From contig NZ_JALRMO010000001.1 of NCBI RefSeq assembly GCF_023276405.1, positions 1,240,001 through 1,304,000 of the forward strand: DNA of 64,000 bases. The letters are read 5' to 3'. Below, in pieces: positions 40,847 through 50,019 of this stretch. The notes under the pieces were generated by a model. The model saw nothing but the letters and a program-made list of their open reading frames with translations, did no database searches and was not told the DNA's origin. How positions within the stretch are numbered: the first letter of the stretch is position 1; the number at the start of each line of letters is the position of its first letter. Made by a program: the position numbers and the translations under genes. Origin of the DNA: Paenibacillus hamazuiensis. GTDB taxonomy: Bacteria; Bacillota; Bacilli; Paenibacillales; NBRC-103111.

Positions 40847-42006
40847 TTCGGCTCCGGCGATTTCTTCGCGACGCTGTACACGCCGCCGGCAGCCCAGTAT
40901 TGATACAGCTGGCATTCGATCCGGCCGTTGTACAGCTTGCGCTTGCGCGACGCGGGGCGGCCCATATAGTGTTCGAGCTGCCGGCTTGGCGACAGAACGA
41001 ACACGCTCCAGGTCGGCATCGCCGCTGTGATGCCGCCGAGCTGACGAAGCGCCCGCTCGACCTCCTGCTGATCGCCGAGCCGCTCGCCGTACGGCGGATT
41101 GGTGATCAGGCAGCCGTAGTCGCCGCTCGGGCGTATCTTCGCCACGGGCTCGGTGCGGAAGCGCAGCTCGCTTGCGAGCCCGGCCGCCTTCGCGGCGGCG
41201 AGGGCGACATCGATCGCGGCTGGATCGATGTCGCTGCCGGTGATCTCCAGCGGGACGTCATCCCGCAGGAGATCGTAGGCTTCGTCGCGCGCCTCGCGCC
41301 ACAGCTTCTCCGGCACCGCCGGCCAATCCTCGGCGGCGAAGCTGCGGCGCAGCCCGGGCGCGATGTTCCAGCCGATCATAGCCGCCTCGATCGGCAGCGT
41401 GCCGGAGCCGCAAAACGGATCGTAGAACGGGCGCTCCGCCCGCCATTTGCTGAGCAGCACGATGGCGGCGGCCATCGTTTCCTTAAGCGGCGCTTCGGTG
41501 ATCAGCTTGCGGTAGCCGCGTTTATGCAGTCCGACGCCCGTCGTATCCAGCGTCAATGTGGCGATATCCTTCAGAAGCGACACTTCGATGCGGTAGCGCG
41601 GTCCCCGTTCCTCGAACCATTCGGTATGATAGTTCGTCTTCATTTTTTCGACGATCGCTTTCTTGACGATCCCTTGGCAGGCGGGGACGCTCGACAGCTG
41701 CGATTTGTGCGAACGGCCGTCAACCGGAAATTCGGCGTCCTCGGGAATCCAGTCGGGCCAAGGGAGCGCCTTCGTTCCTTCGAACAGCTCGTCAAACGTG
41801 CGGGCAGCGAATTCGCCCATTTTAATAAGCACCCGGTCGGCGGTGCGCAGCCACAGATTGGCTCTGCAGATGGCAAGTTCGTCGCCGGCGAACGTGACGC
41901 GGCCGTTTTCCACGGTCACGTCATCGTATCCGAGCTGCCGGATTTCGTCGGCGACAATCGCTTCGAGGCCCATGGGCGCGGTTGCAATCAGTTGTATTTT
42001 GGCCAT
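40840..42006 (-). CDS. THUMP-domain class I rRNA (guanine-N2) methyltransferase, RlmL/YpsC-like
   Basis: About 388 aa. Residues 1-60 form an NFLD-like region (IQLIATAPMGLEAIVADEIRQLG), followed by a THUMP RNA-binding domain (about 60-160) and a Rossmann methyltransferase with YDPFCGSGTLPIEAA and the catalytic NPPYGERLGD motif. Homologues methylate G2445 of 23S rRNA (RlmL) in E. coli, and YpsC is the Bacillus equivalent. The ATG at 42006 has GGAG 11 nt upstream; a GTG at 42018 is the alternative. Confidence 0.9.
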   Translation of the reverse strand: MAKIQLIATAPMGLEAIVADEIRQLGYDDVTVENGRVTFAGDELAICRANLWLRTADRVLIKMGEFAARTFDELFEGTKALPWPDWIPEDAEFPVDGRSHKSQLSSVPACQGIVKKAIVEKMKTNYHTEWFEERGPRYRIEVSLLKDIATLTLDTTGVGLHKRGYRKLITEAPLKETMAAAIVLLSKWRAERPFYDPFCGSGTLPIEAAMIGWNIAPGLRRSFAAEDWPAVPEKLWREARDEAYDLLRDDVPLEITGSDIDPAAIDVALAAAKAAGLASELRFRTEPVAKIRPSGDYGCLITNPPYGERLGDQQEVERALRQLGGITAAMPTWSVFVLSPSRQLEHYMGRPASRKRKLYNGRIECQLYQYWAAGGVYSVAKKSPEPKL

Positions 42007-42207
42007 AGAGGGGTTCACTCCATTTTTGCTATTGGCATGTTAGGTAAGCCCGCCAGGCAGTCGCTTGCCGGGCGGGCTTGCAACTTGGCTTGGAAAAGCC
42101 ATACAATTACTTAGTATAGGCGAAAGCAGCCCGACTGACAAATGGCGCTGAGGAAAAGGTGCGCATACAAAAGGGATAAAGCAAAAAAAGCTTAGGAGGA
42201 GTCAACC

Positions 42208-42843
42208 ATGGAGACGCCAAACGCGGAGACGTATGTGGAATCGCTGTTCGAACCCGATCCGGTTTTGGAAAAAGTAACCGAAGCCATCCGAGCTCACGGC
42301 ATGCCGGAAATATCCATCGAGCCGGGCTACGGGCGACTGTTAACGCTGCTTGTCAAGATGATGCGCGCGTCGCGTGTGCTGGAAATCGGCGCGCTTGGAG
42401 GGTACAGCGGGATATGCCTGGCCCGCGGATTGAGCGAAGGCGGGAAGCTGGTCTCACTGGAATTGATGAAGGAGTACGCGGAGATGGCGCACCGGCATTT
42501 GCAGGAAGCCGGTTTAGGCGACAGGGTCGAATACCGGGTCGGAGAAGCGCTGGACAGCTTGCAGCAGCTGGAGGCGGAAGGGCAGCGCTTCGATCTGTTT
42601 TTCATCGATGCGGATAAGGGCAACTACCCGAATTATTTGGAGTGGGCAATCAGGCTGGCCAATCCGGGAGCTGTTGTTGTCGGCGACAACACGCTCCTGC
42701 GCGGGCAAATTATGGACCCGGCTCAGCAGGGGAACCGGGTCGTCAAAATGCGCGAGTTTAATGCGATGATCGCGGGCGACCCGCGGCTCGAGAGCGTTAT
42801 TTTGCCGGCATACGACGGACTGGCGATCGCCCGCGTGAAGTAA
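42208..42843 (+). CDS. O-methyltransferase (caffeoyl-CoA type)
   Basis: 211 aa. SAM-binding motifs VLEIGALGGYSGICLARGL and LVSLELMKEYA, and the divalent metal and catalytic region FFIDADKGNYPNYLEWA and VVGDNTLLRG, are typical of class I caffeoyl-CoA/catechol-type O-methyltransferases (TrmR/YrrM-like in Bacillus, which methylate tRNA or small phenolics). AGGAGGAGTCAACC precedes the ATG. A strong terminator follows. Confidence 0.88.
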   Translation: METPNAETYVESLFEPDPVLEKVTEAIRAHGMPEISIEPGYGRLLTLLVKMMRASRVLEIGALGGYSGICLARGLSEGGKLVSLELMKEYAEMAHRHLQEAGLGDRVEYRVGEALDSLQQLEAEGQRFDLFFIDADKGNYPNYLEWAIRLANPGAVVVGDNTLLRGQIMDPAQQGNRVVKMREFNAMIAGDPRLESVILPAYDGLAIARVK

Positions 42844-42890
42844 GCGGGCGGGAACAGGGGCGAGTGGCGCGGAGAGTGCCGCTCGGCCCT

Positions 42891-42940
42891 CGAGGCCGCT
42901 TCGCTCCGGGGGAACCCCGGCGACGAAAGCGGCTTTTTGC
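42891..42940 (+). terminator. Terminator between the O-methyltransferase and hisC genes
   Basis: GCCGCTTCGCTCCGGGG-GAA-CCCCGGCGACGAAAGCGGC followed by TTTTTG. Confidence 0.85.
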
Positions 42941-42972
42941 GCTCTCATGTGAACGGGAGGCGCACAAACCCA

Positions 42973-44076
42973 TCACCCCAGCACATCTTCCAGCGCACGA
43001 AGCAGCGCTTCGTTCTCCTCGAATGTTCCAACGGTGATCCGCAGATGATCGGGCAGACCCCAAATGGCACCGTAACGGACAATAACCCCTTTGGCCATCA
43101 GCTTGTCATAAATGCTTTTGGCGTTCGTTTCCAAATCGACCAGCACAAAATTGCTCATGCTCTCCGTAAAGCGAACGCCAAGCTTCTGCAGTCCGGCATA
43201 CAGCTGCGTTCGGCCGGCTTCGTTGACCCGGCGCGACGCTTCGACGTGAGCGTCGTCCTGAAGAGCCGCCGCCGCAGCAGCTTGAGCGAGTGCGTTGACG
43301 TTAAACGGCTCCTTGACCTGCGCGATCGATGAGGTGACCGGTTCGGGTGCGACGGCGAAGCCGACCCGGATGCCGGCCAGCCCGTATATTTTCGAGAACG
43401 TCTGCAGCACGATGAGCGGAAAGCCGCGGCGCACAAATTCCATCCCGTCGCAGTAATCCGCTTCGGTTGCGTAATGGGCATAGGCGCTGTCGTACACGAC
43501 AAGCACGCGGGGCGGCAGCGCGCCGAGCAGACGCTCCAACTCCGGCTTGGGCAAATAGGTGCCTGTCGGATTGTTAGGCGAGCACAAGTATATGAGTTTC
43601 GTACGCGGGGTGACCGCCTGCAGCAAATCGTCGACATCGTACCGGTACCCGTCGCGAAGCGGAACGATAATCGGTTCGGCGCCCATCAGCAATGCGCCGA
43701 ATTCGTATTCGCTGAAGGAGGGGGCCGGAACGACGATTTCGTCTCCCGCTTCGAGAAACGTTTCGGAGATAAGCGTAATCAGCTCATCCGCTCCGTTGCC
43801 GGCGATGAACTGGTTTGGGGAGAAGCCGTATTTTTCGGATAAAGCCGTCTTCAGCAGCGAAGTGTGGGAGTCAGGGTAACGGTGAATGTCGGCGAGGCTG
43901 TCGCGGATCGCTTGCAACGCCTTCGGCGAGGCCCCCAAAGGGTTTTCGTTGGAAGCCAGCTTAACGACATGCGTTAAACCGAGCTCCTGCTGCACTTCCC
44001 AAATCGGTTTTCCGGGAGAATACGGTTTTAACTTTCTTAGTGCTTCACGGGCCGGTACGAATGAAGATGATGGCAT
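42973..44076 (-). CDS. hisC: Histidinol-phosphate aminotransferase
   Basis: 367 aa fold-type I PLP aminotransferase. NENPLGASPKALQAI, GNGADELI, the SPNNPTGTYLP loop, DSAYAHYA and the PLP lysine Lys229 in LQTFSKIYGLAG define the HisC branch. Homologues in Bacillales also act in aromatic amino acid synthesis (imidazole acetol phosphate/aromatic aminotransferase). It is encoded alone, without his or tyrA genes nearby. Promoter DNA upstream (about 44100-44150) contains the palindrome AACGCGTT. Confidence 0.92.
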   Translation of the reverse strand: MPSSSFVPAREALRKLKPYSPGKPIWEVQQELGLTHVVKLASNENPLGASPKALQAIRDSLADIHRYPDSHTSLLKTALSEKYGFSPNQFIAGNGADELITLISETFLEAGDEIVVPAPSFSEYEFGALLMGAEPIIVPLRDGYRYDVDDLLQAVTPRTKLIYLCSPNNPTGTYLPKPELERLLGALPPRVLVVYDSAYAHYATEADYCDGMEFVRRGFPLIVLQTFSKIYGLAGIRVGFAVAPEPVTSSIAQVKEPFNVNALAQAAAAAALQDDAHVEASRRVNEAGRTQLYAGLQKLGVRFTESMSNFVLVDLETNAKSIYDKLMAKGVIVRYGAIWGLPDHLRITVGTFEENEALLRALEDVLG

Positions 44077-44166
44077 AAGTGGATCGCTCCTTTTTTTATT
44101 TTCTTTGTTGCGATAATAAGATAATACATTAACGCGTTATCTAAGTAAAGCATTTTCTTATACAAA

Positions 44167-44212
44167 AGGGACAACCCGCAAATGATGACGCTGCATAAGG
44201 GATTGTCCCGCA
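44167..44212 (-). terminator. Terminator after the small membrane protein gene
   Basis: GGGACAATCCC on the minus strand pairs with GGGTTGTCCC and is followed by TTTTG. Confidence 0.75.
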
Positions 44213-44240
44213 TACTTCCATTCTTAGTCGAAGAAAAATC

Positions 44241-44426
44241 TCACATTTCTCTGTTGCCGGCGGCTTCGGAATTCGAGTTATCGGTTAACTGCAGCCCGCC
44301 CGGCTGTTTGTTGTAAACGGTTTGATGTCTCCTGCTTTCTCTGAGTTCCATGTGCGTCCAATACATGAGAAGCAATTCGGCACAAATAGCGATAACAATG
44401 GTTCGCTTGATATTGATTTTCAACAA
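44241..44426 (-). CDS. Small membrane-anchored protein, 61 aa
   Basis: TTG start with GGGAGGG 4-7 nt upstream (two TTG codons in a row). One hydrophobic helix (TIVIAICAELLLMYW, about residues 9-23) is followed by a polar tail (HMELRESRRHQTVYNKQ, ending NSEAAGNREM). A dedicated terminator follows, which supports a real gene. No family recognised. Confidence 0.55.
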   Translation of the reverse strand: MLKINIKRTIVIAICAELLLMYWTHMELRESRRHQTVYNKQPGGLQLTDNSNSEAAGNREM

Positions 44427-44566
44427 TGTACCCTCCCGAAAAAGGGATATGCCAATTTATTCCTGATCATAGCATATTCTAGGTAAATTGACTATAGTTC
44501 AAATTCATTCTAAAGAAAATTTTAACGATAAACTTGACAATTATTCGGCAGTGCAGAGGTAAATGA

Positions 44567-45787
44567 TTATATTTGCCCGGCTGTTCCTTGTTCGCGGCGG
44601 TCTTTGCCGTACAGCGACCGGCGAACCCATAACGAATTCGCGATCAGAAGCACGGTGGTCATCAGGAAAATGCCGCGGATGCCGAGCCACCCCGATAAAG
44701 CGCCGCCGATGACCGGCCCGAGCATGTTGCCGAGGCTCAGCGCGCTCGAGTTATAGCTGTAGGAACGGCTTTCCATCCCGTTCGGGGTGTATTTGCGGAT
44801 CAACGTCTGCACGCATGGCAGCATCCCGCCCATAAAAATGCCGAGCAAGAACCGGGAAGCCATCAGCTGCCAAATGTTGCTTACGAACGCCTGCGGGATA
44901 AAGCTTAGCGCCGCTCCGATCAAGGCGACGCCGAGCACCTTTTCCGGACCGATCCGGTCGCTCCATTTTCCAAGCAAAGGGGATGCTATCATATTGGAAA
45001 AGCCGGTGATGGAACCGACCATCCCCGCATAAAACGCCAGCAGCTTGTCCTGCCCGTGAAGCTCCTGCACGAAAAGCGGAATGAGCGGCATCGGACTGAG
45101 CATCGCAAACTGAATGGCGAAAGTGACGGTATACAAAGCGGGAAGCTGCCGGGTTTTGCCAAGCTCCTTGAGCCCGGCGATGATCGATTCCTTCGGCTGC
45201 TTGGTCGCTTTTTCCGCATCGAATTTTTCCTTCACGAGAAAAAGGGCCAGAAGGGAGGCGACGAACAGGCAGGCGCCGGTGATGTAAAAAATCGGCCGGT
45301 AGCCGACCCATTCCGCAAGCAATCCGCCGATCAACGGGCCGAGAATGCTGCCGCCGACTTGGCCGGACTGCAGCGTACCCATGGCGAAGCCCATTTTTTC
45401 CCGCGGTGTGTTGGCCGATACAAGTGTGACCGCCGCCGGCATATATCCGGAGATCGTGCCGTTCAGCATCCTTAGAACGAGCAATTGCCATGGGGCCGTT
45501 GCGAAACCCATCAGCACCATGACGACAGCCATGCCGAAGCCGGAGCGAAGCAGCATGATTTTTCTGCCGTAACGGTCGGCAAGTCCGCCCCAGATCGGCT
45601 GTGCAATGAACGATGTTACGAAATTGGCCGCGAAGATGAACCCGCCCCACATGGCGACCTGATGCTGATCGTGAATGCCGAGCTCCTGAATGTAAAAAGG
45701 CAAAAACGGGACGATCATCGTCATGCCGCTCATGACCAAAAACTGCCCCAACCACAAGACCGTCAAGTTGACTTTCCATCTGGCCAC
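44567..45787 (-). CDS. MFS efflux transporter
   Basis: About 406 aa with 12 helices. The MFS loop 2-3 motif GGLADRYGRKIMLLRS and the motif C-like region GSILGPLIGGLLAEWVGYRPIF, typical of drug/H+ antiporters, are present, with LLGKWSDRIGPEKVL at the second repeat. Closest in type to Bacillus multidrug exporters of the Bmr/YitG group; substrate unknown. The GTG at 45787 lies 9 nt after AAGGAG, whereas the upstream TTG at 45811 has no ribosome binding site. Confidence 0.88.
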   Translation of the reverse strand: MARWKVNLTVLWLGQFLVMSGMTMIVPFLPFYIQELGIHDQHQVAMWGGFIFAANFVTSFIAQPIWGGLADRYGRKIMLLRSGFGMAVVMVLMGFATAPWQLLVLRMLNGTISGYMPAAVTLVSANTPREKMGFAMGTLQSGQVGGSILGPLIGGLLAEWVGYRPIFYITGACLFVASLLALFLVKEKFDAEKATKQPKESIIAGLKELGKTRQLPALYTVTFAIQFAMLSPMPLIPLFVQELHGQDKLLAFYAGMVGSITGFSNMIASPLLGKWSDRIGPEKVLGVALIGAALSFIPQAFVSNIWQLMASRFLLGIFMGGMLPCVQTLIRKYTPNGMESRSYSYNSSALSLGNMLGPVIGGALSGWLGIRGIFLMTTVLLIANSLWVRRSLYGKDRREQGTAGQI

Positions 45788-45946
45788 GCCGCCAATCTCC
45801 TTTGCTGTCAAGGCTTATATTCATCCAATAAAAGTCATTGTACCATAAACGCCGCCATCTTCTCGAACGGAAAAAAGGTTGCATAATTTTTCCTTTGGGC
45901 GGGAACCGTATTTCCTGTTAACTTATCCCCAATAAAGGAGATGTGT

Positions 45947-46615
45947 ATGTCCATGCCATTCGGCGCCCATGAAACGATGGAAGTCCATGAAGTATTAAAT
46001 GAAAAGTTGAACCTCATCAACCATTTCGCTTTGTACGCACAGTTCGCGCAAAACGAACAGATCCGCTCGATGATCGACCGTCACCTGCAAACCGCCGTAG
46101 CGGCTTACGATCAGCTCGTGGCTTATACGCACGATTACAGCGCCGCGAACCGGCAGCTGCCGCCTTACCGCGATATGACGGCCTTCATGCACCCGCAGCA
46201 AATCCAATACGGCCTGCACCATCCGATGCCGGTAGCCCCCGAAATGCAAGGACGTCTGAACGATCCGCAAATTTTATGCGCGATGCTGTCCTGTCATAAA
46301 AATTCCGCGAAGCTGCACATGCAGGGGGCGCTCGAATGCGCCGATCCGAACGTTCGGCAAATGCTGGTGAACGGGGCGCTGGCTTGCGCTAATCAAGCGT
46401 ATGAAGTGTTCCTGCTGATGAATCAGCAAGGGCTGTATCAAGTGCCGACGATGAACGATCATACGGCCAAAACATTCCTGCACAGCTACCAGCCGATGCA
46501 GCCGCAATCGTATCCGCAGGCGTTCATGCAGCATGGCGGCATGCAAACGGGTACGATGCAGGGAATGCGATCCGGCATGATGCAGCCAGGCGCGACGGCG
46601 GCATATCAGCAGTAA
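45947..46615 (+). CDS. Spore coat protein, CotF-like
   Basis: 222 aa. The ferritin-like coat fold of the CotF family is recognised from EVLNEKLNLINHFALYAQFAQNEQIRSMIDRHL and from CHKNSAKLHMQGALECADPNVRQMLVNGALACANQAYE-type helices. The C-terminus is a Gln/Met/Gly-rich tail (QHGGMQTGTMQGMRSGMMQ), common in coat proteins. AAAGGAG is 6 nt before the ATG at 45947. It supports the view that the organism sporulates. Probably made in the mother cell; no sigma-K promoter could be set with confidence. Confidence 0.85.
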   Translation: MSMPFGAHETMEVHEVLNEKLNLINHFALYAQFAQNEQIRSMIDRHLQTAVAAYDQLVAYTHDYSAANRQLPPYRDMTAFMHPQQIQYGLHHPMPVAPEMQGRLNDPQILCAMLSCHKNSAKLHMQGALECADPNVRQMLVNGALACANQAYEVFLLMNQQGLYQVPTMNDHTAKTFLHSYQPMQPQSYPQAFMQHGGMQTGTMQGMRSGMMQPGATAAYQQ

Positions 46616-46632
46616 CGTCACCCCGTCCAGAC

Positions 46633-46684
46633 AAAAATGCGGTCTCGAAGCAGAAGTCACTGCTTGCAGAACCGCATTTTTTTA
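46633..46684. terminator. Bidirectional terminator
   Basis: AAAAATGCGGT pairs with ACCGCATTTTTTT, with T-tracts on both strands. It serves the coat-protein gene and the convergent phosphoesterase gene. Confidence 0.9.
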
Positions 46685-46697
46685 ATTCGAAGTAACG

Positions 46698-47444
46698 TTA
46701 TTCGAACTCAAGTCCGGTCTCGAGCTCCGTCCGGTAACGCTCCAGCTGGGGGAGCTCCGCTTCCTCTGCGACGCGGATCGCTTGTCCGATATCGTACGGG
46801 ACGCGTACGAGCTGAAGCCCGAACGGCGCCGGGTCCGGCCCGGTTTTTCCTTCAATGATGCCGTAGCAGGCTTCCGCGATGCCGTCGTACGGCAGCCCGA
46901 CGCTGCCTACGTTCCAGAGCGTAAGCCCGGTTCTTGGCTTTGCATTAAGCATTTGCATAAACGGAATGTGGATATCGCCGTAGATGACGACATCGGGCGT
47001 CCGCTCCGGATACATCGCTTCTATCCGATCGGTAAGCTCGAACATTGCCCGTTTCTCCTTCTTGTCCGCTTTGCGCAGAACGCGGTAATCGACGCTGACC
47101 GCTGATGCGTGAAAGAGCCGGATGTATTTGCCGCTCAGCTCCAGCTCGCAGGAAAAAGGCAGCGTGCGCAAATAGTCGAGCCTTTCCTGCCCGAGCCGCT
47201 CCGCCTGCCATTGTCCGGCCGGCTTGTCCTGCGGACGGTTGATGCCGAGGTCCCAGTTTCCTTGAACGGTCACTTCGCACAGCTCCCTGATCCGGTCGAC
47301 GACTTCCGCAGGCTGGGGCCCCTTGCCTACAAGATCGCCCAGGCACAATATGCGCTTGATCCGGCGCTGGCGGATGTTTCGGACAACCGCCTCGAGGGCG
47401 GTCAAATTTCCGTGAATATCGGAGATGACGGCAATTTTGTCCAT
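46698..47444 (-). CDS. Metallophosphoesterase (YfcE/PrpE-like)
   Basis: About 248 aa calcineurin-like phosphoesterase. Metal ligands are in VISDIHGNLTALE, CLGDLVGKGPQP, GNWDLG, YGDIHIPFM and NVGSVGLPYD. Members hydrolyse phosphomonoesters, diesters or diadenosine tetraphosphate; the target here is unknown. The ATG at 47444 is the better start: AAGGAG lies about 10 nt before it, whereas the ATG at 47453 sits almost directly on it. Confidence 0.88.
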   Translation of the reverse strand: MDKIAVISDIHGNLTALEAVVRNIRQRRIKRILCLGDLVGKGPQPAEVVDRIRELCEVTVQGNWDLGINRPQDKPAGQWQAERLGQERLDYLRTLPFSCELELSGKYIRLFHASAVSVDYRVLRKADKKEKRAMFELTDRIEAMYPERTPDVVIYGDIHIPFMQMLNAKPRTGLTLWNVGSVGLPYDGIAEACYGIIEGKTGPDPAPFGLQLVRVPYDIGQAIRVAEEAELPQLERYRTELETGLEFE

Positions 47445-47675
47445 GTCAAACATTCTCCTTTACGGCTTTGGCTTGTATACCACATTATACCACTTCCGCA
47501 CGGATCTTACCTACTATTTAGAGACTGTCGATTGATCGGTGGACGGACCATGGAATTGATTTCGAAGCTATCGCCTTATCCCGTTTAATCGAAAGTCTCA
47601 TGTATACAGCTGTTTCTTTGCGGTTTTCTTAAATTGTTCTCTCCATTTCCCGCCCACCGGCATACCATATTCCAT

Positions 47676-48518
47676 ATGAAAAAGATGGGGATGAATATAT
47701 GTATGCCGGAATCAAGCAGGCCGCCGACAGGCAGCGGAACGCCCATAGATGTGATTATTCCCGCGATCGAGAAAGATCTCGGCACGCTTCCTTTTGTCAT
47801 TGACGGAGTGAGAAAGCAGGTCAAGCATCCCATCCATCGCATTTTCATCGTCTCGCCGAACAGCGAAAAAATAAAATCGTTATGTGCCCGAAAGGGCTGC
47901 ATCTTCGTTGACGAAACGAGGGTGCTGCCGATAACGAAAAAGCATATCCGCTACGGGACGAAGAAATGGAACCGCTCGGGATGGCTCTACCAGCAGCTGC
48001 TCAAGCTAAGCGGGGACAGGATCTCCACGCAGCGTTATTTTCTCGTTATCGACGCCGACACCGTATTGATTCGCCCGCACATTTTCCGTTCGGGAGATAA
48101 AACCGTGTTTTATTACCGGGACTGGAGCCAGCCCGAATATTATCGGACGTACGCCAAGCTGATGGGAAGGAAGAAGTCGTCACGCCGTTCGTTTGTGGCG
48201 CACTACATGCTGTTCGACAAAACGAAGCTGGCCCGGCTAAAAAGGGACATCGAGGAGCGCCACCAGGAGGCATGGTACTCCGCGATCATCCGCAGCATCG
48301 ACAAAACGAAGCAGTTCGGTTTTTCCGAATTTGAAACCTACGGCAATTATCTTCATACGCGGGATCCGGGCGGCATCGTCTTTCGCAAATGCCTGAACAA
48401 AAGCTTGAGCACCAGCGCATCCGCGATATCCGAAGCAAGAGCAAAGACGCTGGCCAAGAAGTACCGGTCGCTCTCATTTCACAAACGGAAAATTTACGCA
48501 AGAGGCGCGTTCGGTTAA
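47676..48518 (+). CDS. DUF6492 family (glycosyltransferase-like) protein
   Basis: About 280 aa. PIDVIIPAIEKDLGTLPFVIDGVRKQ at the N-terminus and YFLVIDADTVLIRP (a DxD-type metal/nucleotide-sugar site) give a GT-A-like layout, followed by SRRSFVAHYMLFDK. Family members are linked to polysaccharide or cell-surface synthesis, but no reaction is established. The start is uncertain (ATG 47676, or 47691/47703 further in), as no clear ribosome binding site is seen. It is alone between convergent genes. Confidence 0.7.
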   Translation: MKKMGMNICMPESSRPPTGSGTPIDVIIPAIEKDLGTLPFVIDGVRKQVKHPIHRIFIVSPNSEKIKSLCARKGCIFVDETRVLPITKKHIRYGTKKWNRSGWLYQQLLKLSGDRISTQRYFLVIDADTVLIRPHIFRSGDKTVFYYRDWSQPEYYRTYAKLMGRKKSSRRSFVAHYMLFDKTKLARLKRDIEERHQEAWYSAIIRSIDKTKQFGFSEFETYGNYLHTRDPGGIVFRKCLNKSLSTSASAISEARAKTLAKKYRSLSFHKRKIYARGAFG

Positions 48519-48529
48519 AAAACCGGTTA

Positions 48530-48988
48530 TTAATAGCTTTGCAGCGTATGATGCTCGATCAGCTCCAGGTTTCGGGAGCGATCGCGGGCATATTCCACGA
48601 TGCGGCTGCCGATATTCGGGTACAGCTTCACTTCGTGCAGCCGATCCAAAGGCACCCATTTGACGCCGATCTGGTTAGGATCCGGGCGATCCGGCAGTCT
48701 CGGAACGGAGCCCGGCTTCAGCCGGCAGTCGAACATCAGGCTGATCTGATGCGGTGCGCCAGGATCCATTTGGGTCAAATGCGGAGCGCGTTCATGAACG
48801 AAAGCGAGGGGGCCGACTTCCACGTCAACGGAAGCTTCCTCGCGCGCCTCGCGCCGGACCGCCTCCCCCGGTTCCATGCCGCCGGCGGGCAAATTGTAAT
48901 GAATGCCGTTTTCGTCAAATTCGATCAGCAGTACGGCATCGTTTTCAATAATGAGCGCACACGCTCGGATACGGATATGATAGTTCAT
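48530..48988 (-). CDS. Nudix hydrolase
   Basis: About 152 aa. The Nudix box GGMEPGEAVRREAREEASVDV fits GX5EX7REUXEEXGU closely except at one glycine position (Ser). It hydrolyses nucleoside diphosphates linked to another moiety; the substrate is unknown. AAGGAG is 12 nt before the ATG at 48988 and 3 nt before a GTG at 48997, so the start is ambiguous. It lies 22 nt after the ABC ATPase gene and probably ends that operon. Confidence 0.85.
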   Translation of the reverse strand: MNYHIRIRACALIIENDAVLLIEFDENGIHYNLPAGGMEPGEAVRREAREEASVDVEVGPLAFVHERAPHLTQMDPGAPHQISLMFDCRLKPGSVPRLPDRPDPNQIGVKWVPLDRLHEVKLYPNIGSRIVEYARDRSRNLELIEHHTLQSY

Positions 48989-49010
48989 CCGAATCACACT
49001 CTCCTTCTTC

Positions 49011-49979
49011 TTAATAAATCTTATGGATTACATCTTCAAAATCGGGCTCTTCCATATGGACGTCTTCAATGTCGCCCCAAAGGTCAAGTTGGCGCAGCAC
49101 CTCCATCGCCTGGATTTCCTGGCGGTTGCACAGGGCGGTGAGCTCGGTTCCGCTTACGCTGACGATGCGGAACGATTCGGGCGGTGTCCCGGGAGGCTCA
49201 ATGGGGCGGCGGAAGGTCACCTTCATGACCGTCGGCAAGCCGATGCGCTGCCGCAGGTCGGGGATCGATCCGTCATACCCGATTCTGCCGTGGTTGATGA
49301 CGATGACTCGCTCGCACAGCTCCTCGATATCGTCCATGTCATGCGTGGTGAGCAGAATCGTTTTGCCGAGTTCGCGGTTCAGTACTTTGAGCAGACTGCG
49401 GATGCTCCGTTTGGCGACGACGTCAAGGCCGATGGTCGGTTCGTCGAGGAACAAAATATCCGGATCGTGCAGCATCGAAGCGGCCAGATCGGCCCGCATC
49501 CGCTGACCGAGCGACAGCTTGCGCACCGGCGTATCGATGAATTCGTCCAAGGCGAGCAGGTCGCTTATATCCGCGAGTCTTCGCCGTTTGTCGGCATCGC
49601 CGATGTTGTACATCGCTGCGAGGATGTCGTACGAATCGCGCACCGGCAGGTCCCACCACAGCTGGCTGCGCTGTCCGAACACGACGCCGAGCTGGCGGAC
49701 GACGTGCCTGCGGTGTTTTTGCGGGCTGTAGCCGCCTATTTTAACTTCGCCGGAGGTCGGGTGGAGGATGCCGGTCAATATTTTGATCGTCGTCGATTTG
49801 CCTGCGCCGTTCGGTCCGATATAGCCGACAAAATCGCCCTTTTCCACCCGGAAGCTGATGTCGTCGACCGCCGCCTTCTCCATTTTGCTCCGCGAAAACA
49901 GCGCTCTTAAGCTGTGGAATCGGCCTGCCGCAGGGGCCGCCGTATAAAACGTTTTACGAATATGGTTTACTTCGATCAA
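49011..49979 (-). CDS. ABC-2 exporter ATP-binding protein
   Basis: 322 aa. Walker A GPNGAGKST, signature LSLGQRMRA, Walker B ILFLDEPTIGLD, and the switch His in TTHDMDD are present. The N-terminal insertion (about 12-35) and C-terminal domain match the viologen/daunorubicin-type (NatA-like) ATPases that pair with DUF990-type permeases. It is third in the operon permease-permease-ATPase (51584 to 49011). Confidence 0.92.
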   Translation of the reverse strand: MIEVNHIRKTFYTAAPAAGRFHSLRALFSRSKMEKAAVDDISFRVEKGDFVGYIGPNGAGKSTTIKILTGILHPTSGEVKIGGYSPQKHRRHVVRQLGVVFGQRSQLWWDLPVRDSYDILAAMYNIGDADKRRRLADISDLLALDEFIDTPVRKLSLGQRMRADLAASMLHDPDILFLDEPTIGLDVVAKRSIRSLLKVLNRELGKTILLTTHDMDDIEELCERVIVINHGRIGYDGSIPDLRQRIGLPTVMKVTFRRPIEPPGTPPESFRIVSVSGTELTALCNRQEIQAMEVLRQLDLWGDIEDVHMEEPDFEDVIHKIY

Positions 49980-50019
49980 AGGGAATCCTCGCTTTCTATA
50001 TTAAAGTGGGGCGTTGGCA